Positions 7,206 to 14,423 of a stretch of DNA of 18,068 nt are shown here, piece after piece (position 1 is the stretch's first letter; the number at the start of each line of letters is the position of its first letter). Origin of the DNA: Paratractidigestivibacter sp003150175 (lineage in GTDB: Bacteria > Actinomycetota > Coriobacteriia > Coriobacteriales > Atopobiaceae); NCBI RefSeq assembly GCF_964283195.1, contig NZ_CAXYLH010000023.1, one strand, 5' to 3'. The notes below the pieces were generated by a model, which was not told the origin of the DNA, did no database searches, and worked only from the letters and a program-made list of their open reading frames with translations. A program made the translations under genes and the position numbers.

Positions 7206-8393
7206 GTGGCCAAGCGTTCAAACAAGAAGGCGCGAAGCAACAAGCGAGCCGGCGGTGCCCAGGGGGCGCTGCCGGCTCTTTCTTCGCTGATGGATCTGCC
7301 GGCGTTCGAGGAGCTCTCGGCGAGCGACGCACAGAAGGCGGCGTTCGCGGCGGCCCGCGAGAGGGCTTGTGAGGCCGCCGGCTCAGACATAACCGACGAA
7401 CTGGAGCTGGGCTGTGTGGTCCGCCTCGACCGAGGGTTCCCGGCCGTCCTGTGCGCCGATGGGGTGTTCCGCGCCGAGTTCTCCGCGCGGCTGACCAAAG
7501 GCGGGCTCCGCCATGGGGAGAACTCGCGTGCCGCGGTGGGCGATTGGGTCTGCGCGCGCAGGCCGGGCGGCCACGACATGGGCCTCATCGAGGAGATCCT
7601 CCCGCGCGAGAGCGACATCGCCCGTTGGAAGGGCAAGGCCCGCGGCGAGAAGCAGACGCTCGCGGCCAACGTCGACGTGGTCCTCGTCGTCCAGCAGCTC
7701 GGCGAGAGGGGCGCGGACTGCGAGCGCATCGCGCGCTCGGCGGTGATCGCGCGCGACTGCGGGGCGGCGGTCGCCGTGGTGCTGACCAAGGCCGACCGGG
7801 CCTCGGACGGCGAGCTCGCCTCCGACATCGCCGCCGTGCGCGAGGTGCTGGGAGAGGGGTGCGCGCTCGCGCTCACCTCGAGCGCGGCCGAGGGCGCCGA
7901 GGAGCGCCGCGTCCGGGATGCCGCCGCGCGCCTGGGAGTGAGCTGGGGCGTCGCCGCGGTACGCGAGCTCGTCCCGCAGGGGACCGTCGCCATCGTGCTC
8001 GGGGAATCCGGCGCGGGCAAGTCGACGCTGCTCAACGCTCTGCTGGGCCACGAGGCCCTCGAGACCGGGGCTGTGCGCGAGGCCGACGACATGGGCCGCC
8101 ACACCACGGTGGCGCGCAGGATGGTGAGCCTTCCGGGCGCCGGCGTGATCGTGGACGAGCCGGGCCTGCGCAGCCTGCCCATCGTGGGGCACGAGCGGGG
8201 ACTCGCCAAGGTGTTCCCGGACATCGCGGACGCCGCCCGCGAGTGCCGCTTCCGCGATTGCACTCATACGCACGAGCCCGGCTGCGGCGTCCGCGCGGCG
8301 GGGTTCTCGGAGGTGCGCCTCGCGTGCTACCTGGCGCTCGCCGCCGAGATGCGCGAGAGCGCGGCATCGCTCGACCCGGACGTGGTGATCTGA
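7206..8393 (+). CDS. rsgA: Ribosome small-subunit-dependent GTPase A
   Basis: This 395-residue circularly permuted GTPase helps late maturation of the 30S subunit. It shows the G4 motif TKAD at 194-197 before the P-loop GESGAGKS at 266-273, the permuted order that defines RsgA/YjeQ. A GRHTT segment (G2 region) and the G3 element VDEPG at 316-320 follow. The zinc knuckle has C347, C352, H354 and C360. The N-terminal 25 residues are Lys/Arg-rich before the OB-fold, which would suit RNA contact, and the protein is longer than the usual 290-350. The start is GTG, with AAAGAAGG just upstream overlapping the ATPase stop region. G3 reads DEPG instead of the usual D(T/S)PG. It follows the Ca2+ pump by 10 nt with no terminator, so it is probably read from the same promoter. 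Confidence 0.94.
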   Translation: MAKRSNKKARSNKRAGGAQGALPALSSLMDLPAFEELSASDAQKAAFAAARERACEAAGSDITDELELGCVVRLDRGFPAVLCADGVFRAEFSARLTKGGLRHGENSRAAVGDWVCARRPGGHDMGLIEEILPRESDIARWKGKARGEKQTLAANVDVVLVVQQLGERGADCERIARSAVIARDCGAAVAVVLTKADRASDGELASDIAAVREVLGEGCALALTSSAAEGAEERRVRDAAARLGVSWGVAAVRELVPQGTVAIVLGESGAGKSTLLNALLGHEALETGAVREADDMGRHTTVARRMVSLPGAGVIVDEPGLRSLPIVGHERGLAKVFPDIADAARECRFRDCTHTHEPGCGVRAAGFSEVRLACYLALAAEMRESAASLDPDVVI

Positions 8394-8417
8394 GGCTGGG
8401 CTGTGCCTGCTTCTATG

Positions 8418-8464
8418 GGTGCCCGTCGCTCGCTGCCGTGAGCGACGGGCACCTGTCTATGTGT
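8418..8464 (+). terminator. Probable terminator after rsgA
   Basis: GGTGCCCGTCGCTC at 8418-8431 pairs perfectly with 8440-8453 (14 bp, 8-nt loop). The following TGTCTATGTGTTG is U-enriched but has no pure T-run, so termination may be partial. It separates the ATPase-rsgA unit from the pilus operon. Confidence 0.65.
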
Positions 8465-8494
8465 TGTGATGAGGCTATGGAGATTCCGATGGAG

Positions 8495-8518
8495 CCATAC
8501 CAGCGCCCATACCAGTGC
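8495..8518. repeat. 12-bp tandem repeat upstream of the pilus operon
   Basis: CCATACCAGCGC at 8495-8506 is followed immediately by CCATACCAGTGC at 8507-8518, which differs at one base. The 12-bp period places the copies roughly one helical turn apart. It lies in the otherwise gene-free stretch 8454-8703, about 190 bp before the first pilus gene, and could be a regulator binding site. A possible TTGTTC -35 at 8541-8546 with a weak GAAAAT -10 18 nt later lies just downstream. Confidence 0.45.
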
Positions 8519-8606
8519 GTCGGCCCTCGTTCGCTCGGTGTTGTTCATAACTTCCGTCGCTCGGGAAAATCGCGGCAAGACATCGGGTAGATTTCCGCGA
8601 GGCAGC

Positions 8607-8630
8607 GGGAAGATGCCGCGGTTTCTTCCC
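8607..8630 (+). other. Hairpin in the presumed pilus operon leader
   Basis: GGGAAGA at 8607-8613 pairs with TCTTCCC at 8624-8630 around a 10-nt loop. A second short stem (GCGCC/GGCGC, near 8673-8685) lies closer to the ribosome binding site AAAGGGGA before 8704. Both are in the likely 5' leader of the operon. No T-run follows either, so they are not terminators. Confidence 0.35.
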
Positions 8631-8703
8631 AAGAACGAACGCGCTGAGCTGCGCACAATCCCCTTATGCGAGCGCCTGAGGCGCCCGCGGAAAGGGGACG
8701 CTC

Positions 8704-9405
8704 ATGAACAAGAGGATGAGGATCGCCGTGTCCGGCGGCTTCGCGGCGCTGACGGTCGTCTTTTGTGCGCTGTACGCCCAGGAAGTGCGCGCCGACGCGG
8801 ATCGCCAGCGCGCGGAGGTGCTGGAGCGCTTCGGCGGCGAGTCCGTTCGGCTCGTGGTCGCCGTGGACGGCCTCGAGGCAGGCGACGTCGTGAGCCGTCA
8901 GAACGTCGTCGAGAAGGATTGGGTCGGCGACCTCGCTCCCAAGGGCGCTCTGACGAGCTTAGGCGACGCAATCGACCGCAAGGTCACGGTCCCCGTCGAC
9001 GAGGGGGCACCCCTAACCGAGCTCAACTTCCGCGACAAGGGCGAGATGCCCGAGGTCCCGGCAGGTTACATGGCAGTGCAGGTCCCCCTCTCGGACAAAC
9101 TCGGGCTGCCCTCCTCTGTCGCGACGGGCTCCAGGCTCGTCGCCTATGAGGTGGGAGACGACGGGACGCGGCTCATCACGGGCGATATCCGCACCCTTGT
9201 GGCCGCTCAGTCCACGGGTGCCGTTTCCCGCGGGGCAGTGAGCCTGGCGGCGCGCCCCGACGACGTCTCGCGCATCCTCGCGGCGAGCGCCGAGGGGAGC
9301 TTGAGGCTCGCGGTCCCCGCGGACGACGTCTCGCCGGAAGCGGGCGCCGAGGCGCCGTCGGAGGTTATGCCGGAGGGGCCTTCCGAGGGCGGTGAGAAGC
9401 GATGA
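8704..9405 (+). CDS. cpaB: Flp pilus assembly protein, CpaB/RcpC-like (SAF domain)
   Basis: This 233-residue protein has one N-terminal membrane helix (about 8-26, GGFAALTVVFCALYA) and an extracytoplasmic remainder. Residues about 48-110 fit a SAF/CpaB domain (RLVVAVDGLEAGDVV, then a second lobe ending in LTELNF). The following stretch resembles the RcpC/CpaB C-terminal domain (VPAGYMAVQVPL at about 118-129), and the tail is acidic and Pro/Glu-rich. CpaB/RcpC proteins support assembly of Flp pili; in diderms they work with the secretin, and in monoderms the role is unclear. AAAGGGGACGCTC precedes the ATG. It is the first gene of the operon, and its stop overlaps the next ATG by 4 nt (ATGA). 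The position at the head of the tad genes supports the family call more than raw motif strength. Confidence 0.8.
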   Translation: MNKRMRIAVSGGFAALTVVFCALYAQEVRADADRQRAEVLERFGGESVRLVVAVDGLEAGDVVSRQNVVEKDWVGDLAPKGALTSLGDAIDRKVTVPVDEGAPLTELNFRDKGEMPEVPAGYMAVQVPLSDKLGLPSSVATGSRLVAYEVGDDGTRLITGDIRTLVAAQSTGAVSRGAVSLAARPDDVSRILAASAEGSLRLAVPADDVSPEAGAEAPSEVMPEGPSEGGEKR

Positions 9406-10640
9406 GCTCGGTCGAGTGGCTCGCGTGCGCGGAGCCCGGCTCCGTCGAGGACGTGGTCCTCGCGTCGCGCTCGCTCGGGGCGGCCGCAAGGCCACGGTTC
9501 GTGGAGAGCCCGGACGTCATCCGGTGGCTCGCCGCGGAGCGACCAGGATCCATATGGGCCCTGGTCGGCGAGCTTGGCGAGGGGGTCTCGGACGTGAACG
9601 CCGCGGCGGCGATGGCTGCCGACGGCACGCTCCGCAGCGTCTCGCTCGTCAGGAGGGGCGCCTCGGGGTCGCTGCGCTCGCGCGCCGCCCGCGCGGGAAT
9701 CGACTTGGTCATCGATCCCGCCGAGCTCGAGCCGGCGTGCGCCGGGGAAGCACCGCGGAAGCAGCTTCTCCGGGTCGAGCCTCCGAGCGCTGCGCGCGTC
9801 GTGCCGGCGCCCCCTCCCGTCAAGGGGAGGGCTCCCCTGATCGTCTTCTGCTCCGGACGCGGCGGCGTCGGAAAAACCGCCCTCGCGGCGATCTTCGCCG
9901 TCGTCGCGGCGAGCTGGGGGCTGAGCGTCTCGCTCCTGGACCTCGACCTTTCCTGCGGAAACCTCTACAGCTGCTTCGGGCTTCCCGGCGGGGAGGACCT
10001 TACGAGGCTGCTCTCCCACGGCATGCCGAAAGGGCCGGTCGGCGCCGCGGCGTGCGAGGGGGTCCGGCTCTCGGGGCCCTGCGACCGCCCGGAGAACGCG
10101 GAGCTCGCGGGGCCTTCGCTCAACGGGTTCATCTGCTCGCAGACGTCCGCGAGCGACTTGGTCATAGCGGACACCTCGACGACGTTCACTGAGGCGACGG
10201 CGACCGCCGCCCAGCTCGCGGACCGCCTGTTCATCGTCTCCGACGGAAGGCCGGGGTCCACCGCCGCGGATGCGCGCACAGGCGGGCTGGCGGTGCGCCT
10301 GGGGATCGCGAGGACGCGGATCGCCCGGCTGGAGAACCGCTGCGACCCGAGGGGCAAAAGGCGGGCGCAGCTCCATGCGGAGATCGGCCTCGAGGCCGCG
10401 AGGGTCTTCTGCGCGCCCGACGGGGGCGAGGAGGTCGCCGAGCTGCTCGCAGCGGGGCGGGCCTCCCAGATGACCGAGCTCGGCGTGCCCCTCGCGGACT
10501 CGGTGGCGACGATGCTCGCCCAAGTGCTGGCGGAGCTCGGGCAGCTGCCCGAGCACGACGCGGCCAAGCGCGCCCTGGAGGCCGGCGAGCCGAGAAAAAG
10601 GTCGTTCTTTGGCAGGAGGAAGGAGGCGAGGTCTGCATGA
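9402..10640 (+). CDS. cpaE: TadZ/CpaE-like pilus localisation ATPase
   Basis: The product has 412 residues: an N-terminal alpha/beta domain (about 1-115) in the place of the degenerate receiver of CpaE/TadZ, a linker, and a ParA/MinD-type ATPase from about 143. The P-loop reads GRGGVGKT at 152-159, so the signature lysine of deviant Walker A motifs is replaced by R153 while the phosphate-binding K158 is kept. LLDLDLSCGN at 178-187 is the Walker A' region. The C-terminus is basic (RKRSFFGRRKEAR), suggesting membrane or partner contact. TadZ/CpaE proteins place the Tad machine at a cell pole or site. It overlaps cpaB and the TadA gene by 4 nt each (ATGA), implying coupled translation. Confidence 0.85.
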   Translation: MSSVEWLACAEPGSVEDVVLASRSLGAAARPRFVESPDVIRWLAAERPGSIWALVGELGEGVSDVNAAAAMAADGTLRSVSLVRRGASGSLRSRAARAGIDLVIDPAELEPACAGEAPRKQLLRVEPPSAARVVPAPPPVKGRAPLIVFCSGRGGVGKTALAAIFAVVAASWGLSVSLLDLDLSCGNLYSCFGLPGGEDLTRLLSHGMPKGPVGAAACEGVRLSGPCDRPENAELAGPSLNGFICSQTSASDLVIADTSTTFTEATATAAQLADRLFIVSDGRPGSTAADARTGGLAVRLGIARTRIARLENRCDPRGKRRAQLHAEIGLEAARVFCAPDGGEEVAELLAAGRASQMTELGVPLADSVATMLAQVLAELGQLPEHDAAKRALEAGEPRKRSFFGRRKEARSA

Positions 10641-11977
10641 GCGTCCTTGAGCTGGTCAAGGAAGCCGAGGCCGCGAAAGGGCGCGACCCCGAGGACGTCG
10701 GCCGCGCCGAGCGGGCGCGGCGCATGCGGCAGGCGCGGGATCGCCTCAAGCGCGATTTGATCGATAGGCTCGGCTTGGCGACCGTCGCGGAGATGCTGGG
10801 GGAGGACGAGGGCGCCCGGGCGCGCTCGGAGCTCGCCGTCGCCCTCGAGGCGATCCTGAACACGAGCAGCTATGAATCGGTCCCGGCGCAGGAGCGCTCG
10901 GAGCTCGTGCGCCAGGTCATCGACGAGATCTGCGGCCTCGGTCCCATCCAAGGGCTTCTCGACGACCCGGAGGTCACCGAGGTCATGGTCAACGGCTGCG
11001 ACTCGCTTTTCTACGAGAAGGACGGCGAGCTCATCGAGGCGGACGTCTCGTTCGACTCGCCCGAGCAGATCACCATATCCATCGACCGCATCCTCGCGCC
11101 CCTGGGCCGCAGGCTCGACCGGTCGAGCCCCATCGTGAACGCGCGCCTGGCCAACGGCGACCGCGTGAACGCCGTGGCGCGGCCCGTGGCGATCGACGGC
11201 CCGTCGGTGACCATCCGCAAGTTCACGGACTCCATCCGCTCGCTCGATACGCTCGTCGGCCTGGGGGCGCTGCCCGCATGGTACGCGCAGCTGCTCCGCT
11301 GGGCAGTGGTGTGCCGGCAAGGGATCGCGGTCTCGGGCGGAACGGGATCGGGCAAGACGACCCTGCTCAACGCGCTCTCGTGCGAGATTCCCGTGGGGGA
11401 GCGCATCGTGACCATCGAGGACTCCGCCGAGCTCCGCTTCGACGCTCACCCCAACGTGGTGAGGCTCGAGGCGCAGGACGCGTCCATCGAGGGCGTGGGA
11501 GCCGTGACCATCCGCCAGCTCGTGAAGAACGCGCTGCGCATGCGCCCCGACCGGATCGTCGTGGGCGAGGTCCGCGGGGAGGAGTGCATCGACATGCTTC
11601 AGGCCATGAACACCGGCCATGACGGCAGCCTGACCACGCTGCACGCGGGCACCCCGGACGAGACCGTCGTGCGGCTCGTCCTCATGGCACGCTTCGGGAT
11701 GGACCTTCCCCCCGACATCATCCGCGAGCAGGTGGCGACGGCGCTCGACCTCATCGTGATGTCGCGCAGGCTCAAGGACGGGTCGCGCGCCATAACCGAG
11801 CTCGCGGAGGTGGGCCGCGCCGAGGGCGGGGGAGTCGAGCTCGCGACCTGCGTTCGGTACCGGCTCGGGGAGGGCGCGTGGGACCTCGAGCGGGAACCCG
11901 CGTTCATCGAGGAGGGCATCGAGGTGGGGATCTTGGACAAGGGGGAGGTGGAGCGATGGAGGCGGTCCTTCTCTTAG
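10637..11977 (+). CDS. tadA: Flp pilus assembly ATPase TadA/CpaF
   Basis: This 446-residue secretion ATPase of the type II/IV secretion superfamily powers Flp pilus extension, and in Tad systems probably retraction too. It shows the CpaF-like N-terminal domain, VTEVMVNG near 115-122, Walker A GGTGSGKT at 234-241, the Asp box EDSAEL, RPDRIVVGEVRGEE with catalytic E311, and the His-box stretch TGHDGSLTTLHAGTP. The protein lacks membrane segments and acts on the cytoplasmic face with TadB and TadC. The ATG overlaps the cpaE stop (ATGA), and the 3' end overlaps tadB by 22 nt. Length is normal for CpaF. This is the most secure member of the locus. Confidence 0.96.
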   Translation: MSVLELVKEAEAAKGRDPEDVGRAERARRMRQARDRLKRDLIDRLGLATVAEMLGEDEGARARSELAVALEAILNTSSYESVPAQERSELVRQVIDEICGLGPIQGLLDDPEVTEVMVNGCDSLFYEKDGELIEADVSFDSPEQITISIDRILAPLGRRLDRSSPIVNARLANGDRVNAVARPVAIDGPSVTIRKFTDSIRSLDTLVGLGALPAWYAQLLRWAVVCRQGIAVSGGTGSGKTTLLNALSCEIPVGERIVTIEDSAELRFDAHPNVVRLEAQDASIEGVGAVTIRQLVKNALRMRPDRIVVGEVRGEECIDMLQAMNTGHDGSLTTLHAGTPDETVVRLVLMARFGMDLPPDIIREQVATALDLIVMSRRLKDGSRAITELAEVGRAEGGGVELATCVRYRLGEGAWDLEREPAFIEEGIEVGILDKGEVERWRRSFS

Positions 11978-12894
11978 CGGTGGCCGCGTCCTCAGCGGCG
12001 CTCGCGCGGAGCCTGACCGGGAGAGGGGACGCCGCCCCTCTCGCCGCCGAGCGCGCGGCAAGAAGCGCGCTGCGGCGTGCGTCGGAGCTGCTCAGGGCCC
12101 TGGGTGCGAGCCGCGCTGCGTCCGCCCTGCTCGCGTTGCCCGGTTGGCGCGAGTGCGCCCGCTGGGCGGCGTCGCGGACGGGCGCGGCGGGAGCTGGGCT
12201 CGACGAGGGCGAGGCGGCTAGCGCGCTCGTGCTCGCGGCCGTGGGCGCGGGGATCCTGGCCTCGGCGCTCTTCGGGTCATGGCTCATGCTCCCGGTCTGC
12301 GTCGCGGGGCTCCTCGCCGGCGTTCCCCTCGCCGCCTCGCGCCGCGCCGAGGCGCTGCGGCGTGAGGCGGCCAAGGCCATGCCGGCGGTGTTCCGCACCT
12401 TGGCGGTGGCGATAGGCGCGGGGATGACGCTCGTGCAGGCGGCGGAGTACGCGGGGGCGCACGTGGGCGGCGCTGTGGGAGAGGCGTTCGCCCGGCTCGG
12501 CTTGCGCCTGCGCTGCGGGATGTCGACCGAGGAGGCGCTCGCCGCCCTCTCGCGGGAGCTCGAGGCCCCTGGGGCGGGGCTCCTCTCCACGGCGCTCGTG
12601 ATCTCGCACCGCACGGGCAGCCCGCTTCGGGGCCTCTTCCAGCGCTCCGCCGTGCTCGTGGAGCGGCAAGGCGAGTTCGAGCGCCTGCTCGCGGTGAAGA
12701 CCGCGCAGGTCAGGATGTCCGTGCGGGTAGTGTGCCTTTTGCCCGCCGTCATGGTCTGCCTGCTGGCGGCGATCTCCCCCGACTTCCAAGAGGGGCTCTG
12801 CACGCCGGCGGGGACGGGCTGCGTCCTTGTGGCGGCGGCGCTCGACGCGACGGCGGTCGCCATCATCCGCCGCCTCGTAGGGAAGGTCCTCTGA
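11956..12894 (+). CDS. tadB: Flp pilus inner-membrane platform protein TadB
   Basis: This 312-residue membrane protein carries a type II secretion F domain (about 140-290, with FRTLAVAIGAGMTLVQA and VISHRTGSPLRGLF as typical elements). Hydrophobic segments lie near 1-20, 88-125, 258-276 and 285-305. TadB and TadC form the membrane platform on which the TadA ATPase acts. The ATG at 11956 is chosen because GGGGGAGGTGG stands just upstream; longer in-frame extensions would reach deep into tadA. It overlaps tadA by 22 nt, and the stop shares one base with the next start (TGATG). Confidence 0.88.
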   Translation: MEAVLLLAVAASSAALARSLTGRGDAAPLAAERAARSALRRASELLRALGASRAASALLALPGWRECARWAASRTGAAGAGLDEGEAASALVLAAVGAGILASALFGSWLMLPVCVAGLLAGVPLAASRRAEALRREAAKAMPAVFRTLAVAIGAGMTLVQAAEYAGAHVGGAVGEAFARLGLRLRCGMSTEEALAALSRELEAPGAGLLSTALVISHRTGSPLRGLFQRSAVLVERQGEFERLLAVKTAQVRMSVRVVCLLPAVMVCLLAAISPDFQEGLCTPAGTGCVLVAAALDATAVAIIRRLVGKVL

Positions 12895-13520
12895 TGGCGG
12901 GCGCGCTCGCCTGCGCCCTCGCCGCCGCGTCCGCCGCCTCGGCGTGCCTGGCGGTCACCGCTGGAGGGGCGTCCCGCGAGGCCTTGGGTCTGGGCGTCGC
13001 GGACGAGCTTACGGGGCTCCTCTCGCCCGTGCTCGAGCGTGCCCGGCGCGGCGGCGAGCAGGCGCGTGCGAGGAAGGAGTGCCTGGAGCAGATGCCGGTC
13101 ATGATCGACGTCGTCGTGCTCGGGCTCTCCGCGGGGCTCTCGTTCGACTCGTCGCTCGAGCTGTACTGCTCGAGCTATGGTGACGCCCTGGCCCGCGGGC
13201 TCGCGCACGCCCTTCTCTCGTGGAGGATCGGCGCCGCGACGCGCGAGGAGGCCTTCGAGGCGGTAGCCGGCGAGCTCGGCGCCCCCGAGCTCGCGCGGTT
13301 CGGCTCCGTGGTGTGCGAGTCCCTCGCGTTCGGCTCGCCGCTGGCGGAGTCGCTCGAGCGCCAGGCGCAGGTCATGCGCGACGAGCAGCGTTCGCTCGTC
13401 GAGGAGGAGATCGAGCGCGTCCCGGTGAAGATGCTCATCCCGCTCGGGACGCTCATCGTGCCGGCGATGCTGCTGGCGATCCTGGGGCCGCTTCTGGGAG
13501 GCGCGCTCCGGCTGGGGTAA
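12894..13520 (+). CDS. tadC: Flp pilus inner-membrane platform protein TadC
   Basis: This 208-residue second type II secretion F-domain protein is the partner of TadB. It has an N-terminal hydrophobic segment (about 2-24), a soluble F-domain core around 62-180 (QMPVMIDVVVLGLSAGLSF, then SLAFGSPLAESLERQAQ), and a C-terminal hydrophobic hairpin (about 183-206, LIPLGTLIVPAMLLAILGP). It is shorter than many TadC proteins (about 300 residues), lacking most of the N-terminal region. The start is set by the TGATG overlap with tadB. A hairpin follows before flp. Confidence 0.86.
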   Translation: MAGALACALAAASAASACLAVTAGGASREALGLGVADELTGLLSPVLERARRGGEQARARKECLEQMPVMIDVVVLGLSAGLSFDSSLELYCSSYGDALARGLAHALLSWRIGAATREEAFEAVAGELGAPELARFGSVVCESLAFGSPLAESLERQAQVMRDEQRSLVEEEIERVPVKMLIPLGTLIVPAMLLAILGPLLGGALRLG

Positions 13521-13522
13521 GG

Positions 13523-13540
13523 GCCGCCCTGTGGGGCGGC
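13523..13540 (+). other. Hairpin between tadC and flp
   Basis: GCCGCCC at 13523-13529 pairs with GGGCGGC at 13534-13540 around a TGTG tetraloop, just after the tadC stop. No T-run follows, so it is unlikely to be a full terminator. A stable stem at the 5' edge of the pilin cistron could protect a processed flp mRNA or cut read-through from the machine genes. Confidence 0.55.
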
Positions 13541-13565
13541 GGGGCATAGAAGAAGGGAACGAGAA

Positions 13566-13775
13566 ATGGAGAGATTCGCAGAGGCAATGGTGCTTTGCTG
13601 GGAGAACGCGGGCAAGCTCCGGGAGTTCGCGCGCGACGAGCGCGCCCAGGGCACGACCGAGTACGCGATCCTGGTCGGCGTGCTCGTGGTCATAGCCATC
13701 ATCGCCATCGTGGCGTTCAGGGGCAAGGTCACTGAGCTTTGGAATGCGATCGCCGATGGCATCAACTCCCTGTGA
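13566..13775 (+). CDS. flp: Flp family major prepilin
   Basis: This 69-residue class IVb prepilin is the likely shaft subunit of the pilus. A charged leader is followed by AQGTTEYAILVGV (27-39), then a hydrophobic helix (about 34-50) and a short tail. The E32-Y33 pair is the conserved Flp Glu-Tyr at +5/+6, which puts the processing site between A27 and Q28. The usual -1 residue is Gly; here it is Ala, although G29 lies two residues on. The leader is long (27 residues). AGAAGGGAACGAGA precedes the ATG. It is the only gene in the operon with clear spacing (45 nt with a hairpin) before it. No prepilin peptidase gene is in the window. Confidence 0.93.
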   Translation: MERFAEAMVLCWENAGKLREFARDERAQGTTEYAILVGVLVVIAIIAIVAFRGKVTELWNAIADGINSL

Positions 13776-14230
13776 GCGGAAGGGGGCGCCGGCCCCGCGC
13801 CGCCGCGGCATGGGCGGCGCTCGCCCTCGCGGCGGCCCTCGCCGTCGCTGCGGCGGCCGTTCGCTGCGGCGACGCGCGCTCGGTGGGCTCTGGGGAAGGG
13901 GCGCGCGATGACGCGGCGGGAGAGACGGGGGCGTCGGCCGCCCTGCTCGGGGAGGCTCTCGGTACCCCGGGCGCATCCGAGCCCGTCCGGGGCGACGTCC
14001 CGGACGCGGCGGCCCGCGTGCTCGAGCGATACGCGGGCAGGGGCGACTGCGTGCTCACGCGATCGGGCTACTTGGGGGTCCTGGGAGATTCCTGGGGGTG
14101 CGTGGCCTATGGCGGCGACTGGTCCGAGGTGTGCGTGGTCAAGAGGGTCCGCGAGGGCGAAAGCGAGGTGCTCACATGGAGGTTCGATGCGGACGATTTG
14201 GCCCGCGAGCTCGTCGACGGTCATCCGTGA
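13772..14230 (+). CDS. Unknown membrane-anchored protein of the Tad operon
   Basis: I do not recognise this 152-residue protein. A basic start (SGRGRRPR) is followed by an Ala-rich hydrophobic segment at about 10-30, then a low-complexity Gly/Ala/Ser stretch to about 75 and a small C-terminal domain with C93, C110 and C121 plus aromatic residues (SGYLGVLGDSWGC, VAYGGDWSEV). The topology suggests a single anchor with an extracytoplasmic domain. C32 is preceded by Arg, so it is not a lipobox. The GTG start at 13772 overlaps the flp stop (GTGA); an ATG at 13739 in the same frame is an alternative without a clear ribosome site. Its place between pilin genes suggests a pilus accessory or minor component, by context only. 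Confidence 0.7.
   Translation: MSGRGRRPRAAAAWAALALAAALAVAAAAVRCGDARSVGSGEGARDDAAGETGASAALLGEALGTPGASEPVRGDVPDAAARVLERYAGRGDCVLTRSGYLGVLGDSWGCVAYGGDWSEVCVVKRVREGESEVLTWRFDADDLARELVDGHP
14165..14170 (+). promoter_or_regulatory. Ribosome binding site for the small prepilin
   Basis: GAGGTG lies 5 nt before the ATG at 14176, with spacer CTCAC. The site before the gene at 14839 has the same GAGGTG core and ends in the same CTCAC spacer, which supports both internal starts. Confidence 0.55.
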
Positions 14231-14412
14231 GCGGCCAGTCGACGGTCGAGTTCCTGCTGGTGGCCATGGCCCTGGCCGCGGTCTGCCTGGGGATGGGGGC
14301 CCTGTGGCGCGCCGCCCGGGACGGGAGGCTCCTCGCGCTCGCGTCCGAGGCCGCGTCGCACAACACCGCCGCGGGCGTCGTGCGCGCGCTCAAGGACATC
14401 ATGGCCTTCTGA
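14176..14412 (+). CDS. Small Flp/TadE-like prepilin (minor pilin)
   Basis: This 78-residue protein has a basic leader (with RARRR), the class III cleavage motif SG/QSTVEF, and one hydrophobic helix (LLVAMALAAVCLGMGALW) with a short tail. Cleavage after Gly20 leaves Glu at +5, as in Flp and TadE pilins. The ATG at 14176 is chosen because GAGGTG at 14165-14170 stands 5 nt before it. The alternative GTG at 14227, which overlaps the previous stop as GTGA, would leave only a three-residue leader. With the chosen start it overlaps the preceding gene by 55 nt. It is too short for a full TadE domain and is probably a minor or tip pilin; the family assignment is by motif only. Confidence 0.75.
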   Translation: MEVRCGRFGPRARRRSSVSGQSTVEFLLVAMALAAVCLGMGALWRAARDGRLLALASEAASHNTAAGVVRALKDIMAF

Positions 14413-14423
14413 GGCGCCGCCCG

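Noticed and set aside
7451..8590. 379-codon + frame overlapping rsgA
   Set aside because: It is an Arg/Gly-rich out-of-frame reading of rsgA that continues through the terminator hairpin.
9965..12061. 698-codon minus-strand frame opposite cpaE, tadA and tadB
   Set aside because: It spans three overlapping + strand genes with clear motifs and is Arg/Pro-rich, as expected for a high-GC shadow frame.
11904..13976. 690-codon minus-strand frame opposite tadB, tadC and flp
   Set aside because: It is the same kind of artefact, crossing the tadC-flp hairpin and several certain genes.
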